Assembly (NCBI GenBank): GCA_954871525.1
Contig: OX940870.1
Coordinates: forward strand, 3,813,501 to 3,877,500
Reading direction: 5' to 3'
Length of the DNA stretch: 64,000 nt
DNA from: Parietaria judaica
Lineage: Eukaryota; Streptophyta; Magnoliopsida; Rosales; Urticaceae
Both the position numbers and the translations under genes were made by a program. How positions within the stretch are numbered: position 1 is the first letter of the stretch; each line of letters starts with the position of its first letter. This document shows, piece after piece, positions 10,669 through 23,019 of this stretch. Under the pieces are notes generated by a model, which searched no databases, was not told the DNA's origin, and was given only the letters and a program-made list of their open reading frames with translations.

Positions 10669-10729
10669 AGAGAAATATTTGGATAAAGGAAAAGAGGTAG
10701 ATGAGTGGACAACTGTACATACATAATCA

Positions 10730-12077
10730 CTAAGATGAGAAGGGATTCAAAGTAGAAGAATTATCATCAAGCAAATGAATATTTGGATCAGTATGGATAG
10801 AAGAGGAAATATCAATAACTGGTACCGTTGGAGTATCTTGTAACGATGTTGGGATTGATGTTGAAACATCGTCTGATATTGTTGGAAAAACTGGAAAAAA
10901 ATCATCCAAAGCTGTAATAGAGATTTCATTTTGATGAGGAGGTGAACTTTCCTTATATGAAAAAATAGATTCATGAAAAATAATATCACGTGAAACTATA
11001 ATGTTACGAGTAGACGGATCGTAAATGCGATATCCCTTTTGATCATAAGGACATCCAACGAAGATGTACGGTTTACCTCGAGCATCAAATTTATTTTTAA
11101 TATGCATGTTCTTGGCAAAACATAAACACCCAAAAACACGTAAAGAAGAATACGAAGGAGCTTTTCCGAACAGTATTTCATGAGGAGATTTGAAATTCAA
11201 TATTCGCGCGGGTAATTTATTTATGAGAAACGCAGCGGTGAGAATACATTCTCCCCAAAATGATAGAGGAAGATTAGCTTGAAATCGTAACGAGCAAGCG
11301 ACGTCAAGTAAGTGACGATGTTTACGTTCCAAAATCCCATTTTGTTGGGGAGTGGCAATACAACTTCGTTGATGAGTTATACCGTGAGAATGAAACCAAT
11401 TTTGAAAATCCGATGAAAACAAGTCGGTGCCATTGTCGGAACGAAGCACTTAAAATTGTGGAATAAAAATAGCACTAGTGCCAGAATGAATGGTCGAGAT
11501 TGATAGTTTGAATTGTCGATTAACTTGATAAAAAAAAATGTGTCATCATGTGATAAATTTGAGACTTATTTTTCATTAAATAAACCCAAGTGCATCTTGA
11601 GTAGTCATCAACAATTGTGAGAAAAAAACGGGAACCATTTTTTGATGGAACATTGAACGGCCCCCATATATCAACATGAAGCATTTCAAAACATACGAAA
11701 GAACGAGATATACTTTGCGGAAAAGAATTACGAGATTATTTAGCTCGTGGGCAAACATCACAAATAAAATTTGTATTCATGGAGATATCCGAAAAATTAT
11801 TGACAAGAAACGTAAATCGAGAAGTACTTGGGTGACCAAGGCGAGAGTGCCAAAGATCAAATTTATTTGGAAGCTGAATTGAAAAAACATAATTTCAACG
11901 GGAAACATTGTCCAAGTAGTAGAGACCTCGGTGAAGACTACCCCGACCAATCATCTTCTTCTTTAGAAGGTCCTGAAAAAGAACCTGAGACTCAGAGAAT
12001 ATAACATCACAATTAAGTTGTTTTGATACTTGTGAGACAGATAATAAGTTGAATTTAAAAGATGGAATTAGAAACAC
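10730..12077 (-). pseudogene. copia integrase region, broken
   Basis: The front part (12077-11576) is in short fragments with shifts. The core from 11449 is open for 239 codons: LRSDNGTDLFSSDF with a catalytic Asp, then ATPQQNGILERKHRH with the Glu, then LPARILNFKSPHEILFG and the C-terminal DPSTRNIIVSRDIIF block. This is a DDE integrase that would insert element DNA. It ends at 10730, out of frame with the reverse transcriptase. Confidence 0.85.
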
Positions 12078-12124
12078 ATCTTCCAGAACAAGAGAATTTG
12101 AGTGTTTAACAACTCCAATATGAG

Positions 12125-12352
12125 TTACTTTTCCAAAGAGCCATCAGGTAATTGAACAAAAATAGGTTTTCGTAACGAAGCATATGATGTAAAAAATGAA
12201 AATGACGTACATATATGATTAGAAGCACCAGAATCAATAATCCAACAATAAGACATAAAATAGAGAATTTTACCTGCTAAGTTAGCCACGGGTGCATCAA
12301 TGTTTTCTTTGGCTAAAAGTGCGACCAATTTGTTGTATTGATCACAAGTGAG
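12125..12352 (-). pseudogene. copia aspartic protease segment
   Basis: It reads on in frame after the gag stop (LTCDQYNKLVALL) and contains the catalytic DSGA motif within WIIDSGASNHIC. The frame then shifts near 12140, and the continuation (LEDVFLIPSFKFNLLSVSQ) is in another frame at 12077-11895. The protease would process the polyprotein. Confidence 0.8.
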
Positions 12353-13237
12353 CTAATTGGTGGTTGGAACCATCGGAGTTGATCCACGGTCGACGCGTTT
12401 AACTTGTTTGTCTGGAAATCCATGTAACTGAAAACATTTGTCCCGGGTGTGGCCGTGTCGGTTGCAATAGTCGCAAAATGGACGCTGCCTTTTCATCGGC
12501 CCTCGATATGGTGGCAGCTTTGATGCTTGAAAAGCGGCAAATTCAACAACGGGAACAGATCGGACATTCAACTCATGTTGCTTTTCTTCTTGGCGCACGA
12601 GGTTGTAGATGCGTTGGATGGACGGAAAAGGCTCCATTAAAAGGACTTGGCTTCGTACCGCAGAGAAACTATCATGGAGTCCTTGAAGAAACTCCATGGC
12701 ACGGTCTTGGTTTTGTTGCTCAATAATGCATTTTCCATTTCCACAAGTACACGGAATAATCGAGATAATGTTGTTTAATTCATCCTAGAGAGATTTGAAT
12801 TGGGTGAAATATAAAGAAACAGTCATACCTTCTTGTTTGAAAGCAGAAATAGAATGTTTAAGCTGATAAATCTTGGGCGCATTTGACTGGGAAAATCGAT
12901 CTTTGAGATCCATCCAAATTTGAGCAGCGGTATTGGCATAGAGAATGCTTGGCCTGATTTCTGGGGAGACGAAATTGAGTATCCAACTGCTGACGAGATC
13001 GTTGCAGCGTTCCCAGTTGCCAATATCATGTTCTTTAGTCGGCTTTGATAATGAGCCATCGACGAAACCATATTTACTCTTTGCACGGAGTGCCATTGTT
13101 ATGGCGCGATTCCAAGAACCATAATTATCACCCGTTAGAAGAGGCATAACAAGGACAGCAGATGGGCTATCAGAGTGATGGATAGCATAAGGATCAGATT
13201 TTCCTTGACCAACATCGGAATTATTTTCGGCAGACAT
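12353..13237 (-). pseudogene. copia gag with internal stop
   Basis: The start MSAENNSDVG at 13237 leads into the plant copia gag N-terminal domain (LTGDNYGSWNRAITMALRAK) and the UBN2-type segment (IWMDLKDRFSQSN). A single TAG at 12785-12787 interrupts the same frame; reading resumes at once with DELNNI. A CCHC zinc knuckle follows (CDYCNRHGHTRDKC). The part ends at TAG 12353-12355, beyond which the protease reads in the same frame. Gag forms the particle that packages element RNA. The two nonsense codons are decay or, less likely, read-through sites. Confidence 0.85.
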
Positions 13238-13330
13238 GATGGCTGTTAAAAAATAAGAGATGAAGTTGAAATATCAATGCCAAATAAAGAAAAAGGTTGA
13301 AAGAAAACAAGAAGCAGTGATCGAAATTCA

Positions 13331-13373
13331 CTGCTCTGATACCAAGTGATCGAAATTCACTGCTCTGATACCA
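13331..13373 (-). promoter_or_regulatory. Duplicated primer-binding site (tRNA-iMet type)
   Basis: Directly inside the 5' LTR the minus strand reads TGGTATCAGAGCAG at 13373-13360, complementary to the initiator-Met tRNA 3' end. A second identical copy lies 29 bp further in (13344-13331), because a 29-bp unit including GTGAATTTCGATC is tandemly duplicated. Confidence 0.85.
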
Positions 13374-13664
13374 TGTGAAAACTATGAAGAGGAGCACGAT
13401 AGAATTTTTTGAAACTTTTCTGATCTACTTCATTATAATGGGTACATATATATTATATATACACAATATTGTAGTACTAAATGTGCAACAGCAAACAAAA
13501 TAAATGAAACTACATGGACTAGTAGTCAAACTTGCTTAACAAACTAAGTGATCTATACGATATATATTAAATAAGATAAAGAATAAAAAAACTGAACTCC
13601 TATTTGTGAGTATTTCCAACGTGAGACTCTGTAGAATACTGAGTGTACACTTTATTCTTCAACA
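13374..13664 (-). repeat. copia 5' LTR
   Basis: A 291-bp LTR, collinear with the 3' LTR. It carries small insertions, including a longer AT run and an extra TG near GATCTATACG. Confidence 0.92.
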
Positions 13665-14329
13665 TATCGCCTTCAAGACGGCCTTGCTCGAGCCCAGAAT
13701 GCTTCTGATCGCGTGAACCGTAGGTTCCAGCGACGCCTTCGTGGCCGGAAAGAGAGCGCACAGGTAATTGGACACGACATCGGCGACCTCCGTCGACGAG
13801 AATCCCGCCTCCAGCAAGACCTTGATCTGGGGCTCTATGGCGTGCCGTTTGGCCAAGAGACCTCGCGGGAAATTGCTGACGAATTTCTCGAGATGTGCTT
13901 CGGAGAAGCCGCTTCGGGCGAGGTACGAAGCCGTACTCGTTAAGAGCTCGTGGTGGGCGATTGAGGAATCAACAGATGGGATCTCCGAGGTTTGGAGAGA
14001 AGAGAAGAACAGGGCTGAGATTGAATAGCCGAGAGGGTGATGATGGAGATGGGTCCGATTCTTCTGCAAAACACATTTGCGGATTAGGGGAATCCTGCTT
14101 TACTTGGAAAATGAAGATGGAGAAACACTCGTCAATGACCAACAATGGTGGACAAGATACGAAGAAGGCTAGGGTTTGTTCGTCCGAGACAATCAGTAAT
14201 TGTTCCCCATTTCAATGGAAGTATAGTAGAGTACTGTCTCTCACTACTGACTACTGTCGGGGAAGGTATAAATTTTGGGCCTGGGTTTTTCCGATAATGT
14301 GCTGGTTCGGAATTGGCTAACATATATTA

Positions 14330-17300
14330 GGCCTGCTTTTTAGTCCAAAATATTATGGTCAGTGTTTTTTTCTTTCAACTATTTAAGAATTAGAATGATA
14401 TACTTTATTTTGGATTTTCAAGTATTACATCAGTGTCTTGATTTTTTTCTATAAGCAGTATCTTTTACGTGTTAAGAATGGTGGACAAAGTTTCGATAAA
14501 TAACACTTTTGTATGGTCCCGACTCTAATTAACATAACTAAATTTTCGCTCGATAAAATAATAAATCTTCTGGTGTCAACAATATTAATTTATAGAGGTT
14601 ATACTGTATTATGTAATGACAATGTTGGAAATGCTCGTCGAGAAATTAAAACTGCAACGGTTGAGCAGTGAATTTTAACTTCAAGTTCAAATCTTGTGAC
14701 ACTATAAAATTTTTAAAGATCAGAAAACAAAAACAAGAAATCTTCGTGGGAGTACTCTCTTTTTTTTCTTTTTTCTTTGAGCTAACCGGCCAGAAATCAT
14801 CGATAACTAAAGATGTTCTACGAAATGTGGACAAGATGAAAAGTCATTGAATAGATGAAAAGTCACTACTCCGTAGACGAGGATATAACTCATCAAGACT
14901 CATAAAATTGGACCGTAAACATCAGCATTTTAAAGCTCGTGTATAAGTACCGGATAATGGCCCGCCTAATTTTCTCTTAATTGTTAGATTTTATTGTAAT
15001 GAAGAAAATACAAGAAAATTACATGCAGGAAACCAAAGATCATATGATTGCGTTATCGGCATGTTGATGATCTTCATCGCAATAATACTGTTGTGTAGAA
15101 TTGTACTTCAATTATTAGCAAAGAAACCAAAGCATGTTCGAATTTGAACACAACTCCGCGAAATATGACAATAATTATCATTTAAGTCCTTTTATTTATC
15201 ATCATTCTACCGAACGAGAAGCTAAAAACTAAAGAACATATGTCACATTCTTGTTAAAATCTCACACTTATTTGTAATATATATTTTTTTTCAAGCAAAC
15301 GCAATATAGTCTGAAATAAAGCTGTAATAATTATTGCTGCTAATTTGGGCCATGTGACTAAAGAGTTAACAATATTCAAAAGTAAGAGAAAAATGGAACT
15401 TAATGTAATGTTTGTTATTAAAAAAAATCTTCATAAAACTAATTAATTAATTCTAGTTTATTCCCAGTTATCTCATCTTTCTGCTGTTTTGCCTAACAAG
15501 ACTTGTCATCAAAGTTTATAATGATTACTCTTAAGACTAAGGCTTTATCATTTTATTAGGTAAGCTTCATTCTATAATTTGTTTTGGAATCTTATAAATA
15601 TTCAAATATAAGTGAACCTCATTACTGTGTAAATAATATCTTTTGATTAAGAACGAAACAAAAGGAAAAGGTTAAGCTCACGTGTAAGTGTGAATCAATT
15701 TTGGTGTTTAGTGGCTATGCTTAATATCAGTACATACTTTATTATAATACCATACTGAGACAGATTAATAAATATTAGTAAGTATAATTTCAGATTAAGG
15801 AGCAATTCAGCTCCGAGTAGCATCATAATTTTAACCAGCTTGTACCAAAATCCCGCTCGGGCAATAAGTAAAAGAGTGATGCCCGAAATGAAGCTTGGTA
15901 AATTAGAATCGGATAATTCTTATAAATCAAAAGAAATTTACAAGAGAAAACAAGAACCAGAACTAACAATTATTAAAGTTTTCTTTCAAACAAATGTCAT
16001 AATTAATAATAAAAAAAACTCATATTTTAAGGTCTAAGTTCTGCACACCAATGATAGTTTTATAGTATAAATATAGAAAGAAAGAAAAAATAAAAAAGTT
16101 TAGGGACGATACCAAGAAATAGACTAACAATAACTAAAATTGTCGAATAAATATCATCATTAACAAAAAAACAACCGTCAATAATAATCTAAATTCTACT
16201 TAATCTAAAAGGGCATGGACAACCCAATATCCCTCTCTATTTCTTATGCTCTAGTTCTACACATATAGCACAAACGTAAGTTTAAATATTACTCTGAATT
16301 CTGAAGTATATAATAATATGCTTTTGAAAAAGAACAAAAAATTCACTCGTCAAACAACATAAAAAAAATATATAAAGAAGGGCTGTATGTTGATTATAAT
16401 TAGAAAATAGGAATAATCTTTATGTCATATTGTAACTTGTGGTGGTAGGTTATTTCTTTTTCTTTTTATCATATATATATTTTGCTCTTCCTTTAAAGAA
16501 TAATAATGAAGTTCAATGGCCTCTTCCAATATGATGAATCATGCTTTAGAAAATTTGCATTATTTTTCTTTCCATCCTTTGGGAACCCTACAATGTCTCA
16601 AATTTAATGGTTCATGCAACACTAAATAATAAGACATTCGCCAATATATGAATTGATTTCTTTAATATATTTGTGGTGCGTTTGCCAACTTGCTAATAGG
16701 CCCTCATACTTCTTCGATCTTTTTCTCCAAACCCTAGTGGGCCAAAAGGTCTTAACTAAAAATTAGGCAAAAGGATCGGCTTTCCAATCTTTCTCGTGTC
16801 ATGTCATTGTGCTTACTTGAATGGCGTGATCACACATTTTATATAAGCTAGTCATGCATGTGAATGTGATCGTCATATCTGAAAATGGATAAACAAAGAG
16901 ACTACTCATAAGTAGTCCTATTAAATATATGTTGAAATTCATATCTTAAATTTCGATATATAATTCATGAATATTTAAAAGATCTAGTATTCAACTTGTA
17001 AAATGATAAAATGGAGCAAGAATTTTGAATTTTGTTTTTCTCAAAACCGGTACGTTTAAGCGAAATATGGTTAGTGTAAGAAATTTTATACTATACAATT
17101 CTCACAAAATAATATTTGTTTCTTTTTTCTACTCTCTCTTTCTCTCTAATGATTATAGGGATTGTTATTAAAGGATAAAGGTGAAGAAAGTAGAAGAAGA
17201 CTATTCGAAGAAGGAAGGTCCCAAACAAAACTGCAAGTCTAATTCTAACGCAATGTATAATGGCTACATGGGGCCAGCTTTCGCATGCTCTCAAATACAT

Positions 17301-17593
17301 TATCCAATATAGAATATACACATATGTATATGTATATATTATAAACAAATATTAGATTAATTGGTTTATTCTGTTCATGCATCTTTAGAGCTTGGACACT
17401 TTGATTTGTTAATTTTAAAAGAAGAAAATAATTTTCCTAAATATCTAGTTTCTGACGATTAAATTTATCTTGTTTATATAAATTTCCCACAAATATAATT
17501 ACACATATCACTTGCCACTTGGTCACTAATCATAGATAACTTTTTTTTTTTTTTTTTAATAATCATAGATAACTTATAAGGCCATACAAGCTC

Positions 17594-17624
<31 letters not shown>

Positions 17625-20600
17625 CATACTCCCATTTTATAGAACTGTTTTTTAATGGATATCTAGTGATTATAATAATAATTAATTATAATATGATAGA
17701 GACTAAAATTTCAAAAACATAAAATTAAGAAAAATAATTAATTATAACACGACACGTCAACAACGTCACGTTTAATAATATTTTTTGAAATTTGGCGAAG
17801 TATGATATTTCTCGCGTCAATCTTTGAACTTGGATATTATATATAAAATAATTTTAGTTGATATATTTTTGTATGCCGTTATTATTCAAAAGTTTTTATA
17901 CTTGCATTTTAAAGTCATCAACCTATGGTTAAGGACCCTTCTAATTGTTTATGTATATTGCTCTGAATGCTCTCAATTAAATCAGTCTCTTCATCATAAT
18001 CCTCACTATCTCTCCCCATCACTTCTTTCCACAACTTTCGGTCTACTTTTGCGACTCTCTTTTGCATTAATTTATGAACAAGCAATTCCTAGCTTCTATA
18101 ATTTGCTCATCTCATCTGTGGTATTATCCATCTGTATAGTGCTAGAGATAAACCCTTGACTTTATGATTTTTCCATCTGTCTAAGTCGAGCTTGAGATCA
18201 CTTCATTAACGCCTTTATTCATCCTTTCACCATCAAATGTCTCTTTTTTATCAAGCATATGGAAGGTGGGTCGATCTATAATCTACTTCATGTGCCCTTC
18301 ACATGTGAAATTTTCCAAGTGGATATTCACAAGAACGAACTTTAGACGGTGTAAAATGACATGTTTTGCCTATTGAAGAAGAAGTATACATGTTATGTCA
18401 CGAACTTTAGATGCTATAAGTTTTTTTGTTTTTTTATTAACACATTTATAAGAGATGAAAAAATAAAGTAGCCGATCCAATGGTGAATGGTACTATCAAT
18501 GAGCGAGTTATCGAGATTCGAGATTATCAATCGATTATCGAGCTTTAGGGCTCACCGATAAGTTATCTCTAGTAATCATTATCATTTTATAGTTTTCGAT
18601 GGATAATCGATGTAAACTTAGTCACTTTTCGATGAAAATTTGTAATGCAATTTAACGACATATAAGTACCAACAACGACTAAAATCTCAATTTAAAGTTA
18701 TTTCTTTGGATTTTTTTGTGGATTTTGATGGATATTGAGTAATATTGTTATATATTGAAGAATCCTTTCGGTTTTTCAAAAAAATTATTCATTATTTGTA
18801 GAGATCGTTTGAAATGTATATGTTTGAATCAAAATTGTTCATAATATAATTAAGATCTTTGTTCCTTAACATTATGAATTTGATAAATTAATTATGATGA
18901 AATAATTTTTTTATTTATTTTGATGATTGTATATAGTTGAATATAAATTTGTTTATGTGATGGTAAAGATTTTTGTACAAATTTGTTTATATCATTTGAA
19001 TTCGGTCTGGTAGGTTATATATATATATATAACTTATAACATTTAAAATGTGAGCACGGAATATTTTATTTTATAATATATAGAATTCTCAAAGTCTGTT
19101 TTAATTGTGGCAAAAGTATATATTTTTATATTATCCTTTTACATAGAAAGTATTCTGAAGATTATAGAAAAATTGACTGTAAATATGTATAAAAATATTT
19201 TATAGGTTTTCCATCAATAGATCCATCGATAACCGATTAGTCCGTTGATAACGACAATCGATTTATCGACAAATACGATAACCAAATCCTTACTGTTAAG
19301 TGTGCACTGATGTAGTGGTTACAAACTCCACTTTTTAAGTTTACGACATTTTTATTTTGATTAGACGTGTGAGCATAAATAGACGGAGTTCGAGAGTGGC
19401 TTATCTTACCTCTAAATTCTTGTCATGTTGCTAAGTAAATCCTCAAAATTGGTTGACAACCTTGATTTTAGGATCTGAGTTCGCTCATGATTGGACTGAA
19501 TGGGTAGTCTTAATGTGAAATAAAACTAGTTAATCTTTCAAATTATTTGTGTATTTTTATTTTTTTGATGAGTTTGACTATTTTGATACATGAAGTAGAT
19601 TTTTCTAGTACAATAAAATAGTTCTATTTGTAGAGATTTTTTGAACTGTAACCTGAAGAAAATGTGAAGAAACTAAACATCAATCCCAAGTAGCAAGCAA
19701 CTAGTATAATCTCATCTTCTCAAAATTTGTTACAAAGTTTGACTTGCACGACTACAAAAGTTGATTGTGGAATGTGTAGAAGGTGATAAATATTTTGAGA
19801 AACGATATTGAGTAAATCAAGAGTGATTGAATCAAGAAAGTAACCCAAAGAAGAAAAAACAGAAGAGCAAAAGGAAGGAGAAGAGAGTGTGTGGGATCCA
19901 TAGAAGGCGGCTGCCAGTTTGGGAGTGGGCTCTCCAACGCACTTCCCAAAGAGAAAGAGAAAGAGAAAGAGAAACGCTCACACACTCTCACTAGTTGAAG
20001 CCATGATTGGATCATGAAACACCTCTCGTGCCCTTTCCAACTTTCCCTTTTTTTTTTCTTTTTCTTTTTCCCTCTCAACCATATAAAATTATAAATCACC
20101 ATTAGAAAATTGGCCTAAATGCTCCATGAATAAATATTGTTCTTGGTGCAGTTTTATATGTGACTTTTAATTTTTGGTACAACTATATCTTATATTTAAC
20201 CCAGTGATAACTCGATTACATGCTTTTTCACGACTTTTCGAGTTTAAATTTTATAGGACACAAGCACGCCTTTTTTACATAAGTAAACTTGGTCAATAAT
20301 GCCACATGTTTTTACAATGAATATTGGTCAATATGTCACTCTTATTAAAAAAAAAAAAAAAAAGTAAATGAAATGCCCCTTTTGTGTTAAATCTTTTTAA
20401 AAACTACCAATTGTGTATTTTTTACTCTAACGAATGGGCATTTCTTAAAAGGCTTGACACAGAAATGGGTATTTCGTACAATTTCTTTAAAAAAATATAT
20501 ATAAGGGAATATATTAATTTTGCATAACTTGTTCAAAACTATTTTCATAGGACTTGTTGATTTCTTAGCTTCATGATCTATCATATTGATGAGACCGATA

Positions 20601-20771
20601 TTATGTGTGCGAAAATGAAATAAAATCAGAGAGCAAAATTGGAGATTATAGAAAGTTCAAAGTTGAGAGAGGCATAAGTGCCAATTGCTCTTTAAACAGG
20701 AGGCTAGACAGAAGAAGCCCTCTCATCTCCTGTGACCAAAGTCACAGTGCACCAAAACAAAAGGTGGTGAG
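14330..20771. other. 6.4 kb of AT-rich DNA, no gene recognised
   Basis: Open frames here are short and low in complexity. Items seen: the 3' end of a TIR element at about 14500-14611 (TATTAATTTATAGAGGTTATACTGTA, compare 41031-41672), an (AT)n run at 17599-17624, and a stretch rich in ATCGAT/GATAAC motifs at about 18490-18610 and 19200-19290. At 19880-20075, GAAAGA/CTTT runs give an opposite-strand frame of 116 codons (19752-20102) that I do not regard as a gene. Confidence 0.55.
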
Positions 20772-20780
20772 TTTAAAAAA

Positions 20781-21769
20781 GGGTAAACTGCGGCTAATGT
20801 ACCCAATGTTTGATCTTCTGCGGATTATGTATCCAATGTTTATTTTCGGCGGCTAATGTACCCAATGTTTGATCCGTTAGATATTTTCGTGTTTTCCGTC
20901 ACTACCGTTAGAGAGTTATCCTCCTCTATATGTACACTTTTCGTATTTTTGACATAACTTACTCATTTTTTGTCCAAATTTTATGCACGACCTATGGTTG
21001 GAAATATAAGAGATAGATCTACAACTTTGGTGTTTTAAGTTTTGTAAAATCAGTTTTAGAAAAATACAAAATTTCAAATACAACGTAAAATTGGACATTA
21101 GTTTAATGCAAAATATTTGTTTCGAGCAAATTTTAATATACTTAATGAATTTTTATGATGAAACGTAAAACTAAAAAGTTGTAGATAAACTTTTTATCTT
21201 TCCAACGGGTGTTTATTTATAAATTTTGGACAAAAAATGAGTGAGTTATGCCAAAAATATGAAAGATTATTTCGCATCACATCTTTCATATTTTTGGCAT
21301 AACTCACTCATTTTTTGTCTAAAATTTATAAATAAACACCCATTAGAAAGATAAAATATTTATCTACAACTTTTTAGTTTTACGTTTCATCATAAAAAGT
21401 CATTAAGTATATTAAAATTTGCTCGAAACAAATATTTTGCATTAAACTAATGTCTAGTTTTACGTTGTATTTGAAATTTCGTATTTTTCTAAAACTGATT
21501 TTACAAAACTTAAAACACCAAAGTTGTAGATCTATCTCTTATCTTTCCAACCATAGGTCGTGCATAAAATTTGGACAAAAAATGAGTGAGTTATGTCAAA
21601 AATACAAAAAGTGTGCATATAGAGGAGGATAACTCTCTAACGGTCAAGTGACGGAAAACACGAAAATATCTAACGGATCAAACATTGGGTACATTAGCCG
21701 CCGAAAATAAACATTGGGTACATAATCCACAGAAGATTAAACATTAGGTACATTAGCCGCAGTATACCC
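20781..21769. mobile_element. Fold-back MULE, copy 1
   Basis: A near-perfect palindrome of 989 bp, arms about 485 bp each, centre near 21275. It starts GGGTAAACTGCGGCTAATGT and ends with the complement (slightly changed). The perfect 9-bp target duplication is TTTAAAAAA (20772-20780, 21770-21778). Each arm begins with three ~30-bp tandem units built on AATGTACCCAATGTTT. The unpaired centre is about 15 bases (TTATTTCGCATCACA). No transposase is present. Confidence 0.92.
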
Positions 21770-21999
21770 TTTAAAAAATAAACCAAAACATACGGTAAGG
21801 AGTCATTCATTCAGACACAAAAAAAGGCAGGAAAGAGCAAAGATAAAGGAAAATAAAAGCTGTCAAATATCCCCCTCCTTTTCCTTTTCTTTTAAAAACC
21901 CACCTCCCCAACAAACTCTCAAATACATTACTCTATTTCAAAGCCACCACTCTCTCATTCTCACTCACTCTCTCTCTCTCTTTCAAAAATATTACCATA

Positions 22000-22754
22000 A
22001 TGAAGGCACGAGACCACCACCACGGCAAGAAAGGCCCGGTCTCGACCGATCTCCTCGTCTGCTTCCCTTCGCGCACGCACCTCAGCCTCATGCCCAAGCC
22101 AATCTGCAGCCCTGCCCGGCCGTCGCAGCCGATCAAGCGCCACAACCAGCACCTTCACCGCCTCAAGAAGTCCACCACCAGAGGCACCGCCGCGCAGGCG
22201 AGCCCGCTCATGTGGGCGAAGAGCAAGGCCGAGATGGTCTCCGAGCCCACCTCGCCGAAGGTCACGTGCGCGGGCCAGATCAAAGTCCGGCACAAGACCG
22301 GCAAGAGCTGGCAGTCGGTGATGGAGGAGATCGAGAAGATGCACAAGTCCAGCGCCAAGAAGCAGAGGAGCAAGGCCAAGAGCGGCGGCGGCGGCTGGGC
22401 CGAGGCTCTCGGGTTCAAGAAGGAGGTCATGCAGTTCCTCACGTGCCTCCGGACCATCCGCTTCGATCTCCGCTGCTTCGGGTCGTTCCACAACCCGGGC
22501 GTGCTCACCTCCGACGATGACGACGACGACGACGAAGATGAAGGAGAAGACGAAGACGAGGAAGAGCACACAGAGTCTTCCAAGACTGTGTTCTCAAAGT
22601 GGTTCATGGTTCTGCAGGAGGAGCAGAATCGGAGCAGCGTCGTCCCCGACAGAGACGAACCCGACAGCCAGGAAGTGCCCGCCGTTCCGCCCGCGAACGC
22701 GCTGCTGCTAATGAGGTGTCGCTCGGCTCCGGCGAAGAGCTGGCTCGAGGAGAG

Positions 22755-22787
<33 letters not shown>

Positions 22788-23019
22788 AGAAGAAGAAGAA
22801 GAAGAAGAAGAAGAAGAAGAAGAAGAAGAAGAAAGCGAGGAAGAGAAGAGGAGCAACAGAAGCTTGAGGTTCTTGATGGACGAGGACGAAAAGAGGAAAG
22901 CGAACGAGAGCAACGTGGTGATCATGCGATACAAGATCTCTTCGGACATAGCCAAGGAGACGTGGGTCGTCGGTGGAGTAAAAGATCCTCTCTCCAGAAG
23001 TCGAAGCTGGAAGAGATGA
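22000..23019 (+). CDS. Acidic protein of the plant 'protamine P1-like' group
   Basis: An intact 339-codon single exon. Conserved blocks are recognisable from a plant family often annotated as protamine P1-like (for example Arabidopsis At2g37100): DLLVCFPSRTHLSLMPKPIC at residues 17-36, KVTCAGQIKVRHKTGKSWQS near 87-107, EVMQFLTCLRTIRFDLRCFG near 141-161 and LLMRCRSAPAKSW near 237. The function of the family is unknown to me; despite the label it is not a sperm protamine. Two acidic runs stand out: a Asp/Glu stretch at residues 172-189 and an uninterrupted poly-Glu of about 27 encoded by a GAA/GAG microsatellite near 22750-22833. The start is the first ATG after a CT-rich leader (about 21950-21985) and fits the family N-terminus. 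Long frames on the other strand and in other frames are shadows of the GAA repeat. Confidence 0.88.
22759..22833. repeat. (GAA)n microsatellite within coding sequence
   Basis: A run of GAA triplets encodes poly-glutamate. Length variation in steps of 3 bp would keep the frame. Confidence 0.9.

Larger units (their letters stand above)
8809..13664 (-). mobile_element. Ty1/copia LTR retrotransposon, defective
   Basis: Long terminal repeats bound a 4856-bp element with a perfect 5-bp target duplication (tatcg, 8804-8808 and 13665-13669). Order on the minus strand is gag, protease, integrase, reverse transcriptase, RNase H, the copia arrangement. The primer-binding site matches initiator-Met tRNA and a G-rich polypurine tract precedes the 3' LTR. 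Comparing the LTRs by eye shows about ten substitutions and several small indels, so the insertion is not very recent. Nonsense codons and frameshifts in gag, protease and integrase make it non-autonomous. It lies in the same orientation as the mTERF gene it splits. Confidence 0.95.
8182..14069 (-). pseudogene. mTERF-family gene disrupted by a copia insertion
   Basis: The N-terminal part lies at 14069-13665 (start MQKNRTHLHHHPLG, then SYLARSGFSEAHLEKFVSNFP and LLEAGFSSTEVADVVSNYP-like repeats). The C-terminal part lies at 8808-8182 (for example VFREVGYSEDQILSEFWRLP). These are the ~30-residue helical repeats of mitochondrial transcription termination factor proteins, which in plants act on organellar nucleic acids. 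The N-terminus looks like a transit peptide. A retrotransposon splits the frame at 8804-8808/13665-13669. Independently, the frame slips just past the insertion point (near 8800) and again near 8725 (between KSLGIE and IVPYFANYPRIF), so the gene would be broken even without the insertion. Summed length (roughly 340-350 codons) suits the family. It could have decayed before or after the insertion. Confidence 0.82.

Noticed and set aside
12785..12787. gag stop codon as a programmed read-through site
   Set aside because: Other nonsense codons and frameshifts occur in the same element, so simple decay explains it better.
17824..18159. 111-codon hydrophobic plus frame
   Set aside because: AT-rich sequence gives Leu/Ile/Tyr-rich codons by chance; no family features.
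19752..20102. 116-codon minus frame near a GAAAGA run
   Set aside because: Lys and Ser/Phe runs come from simple sequence; no domain or conserved start.
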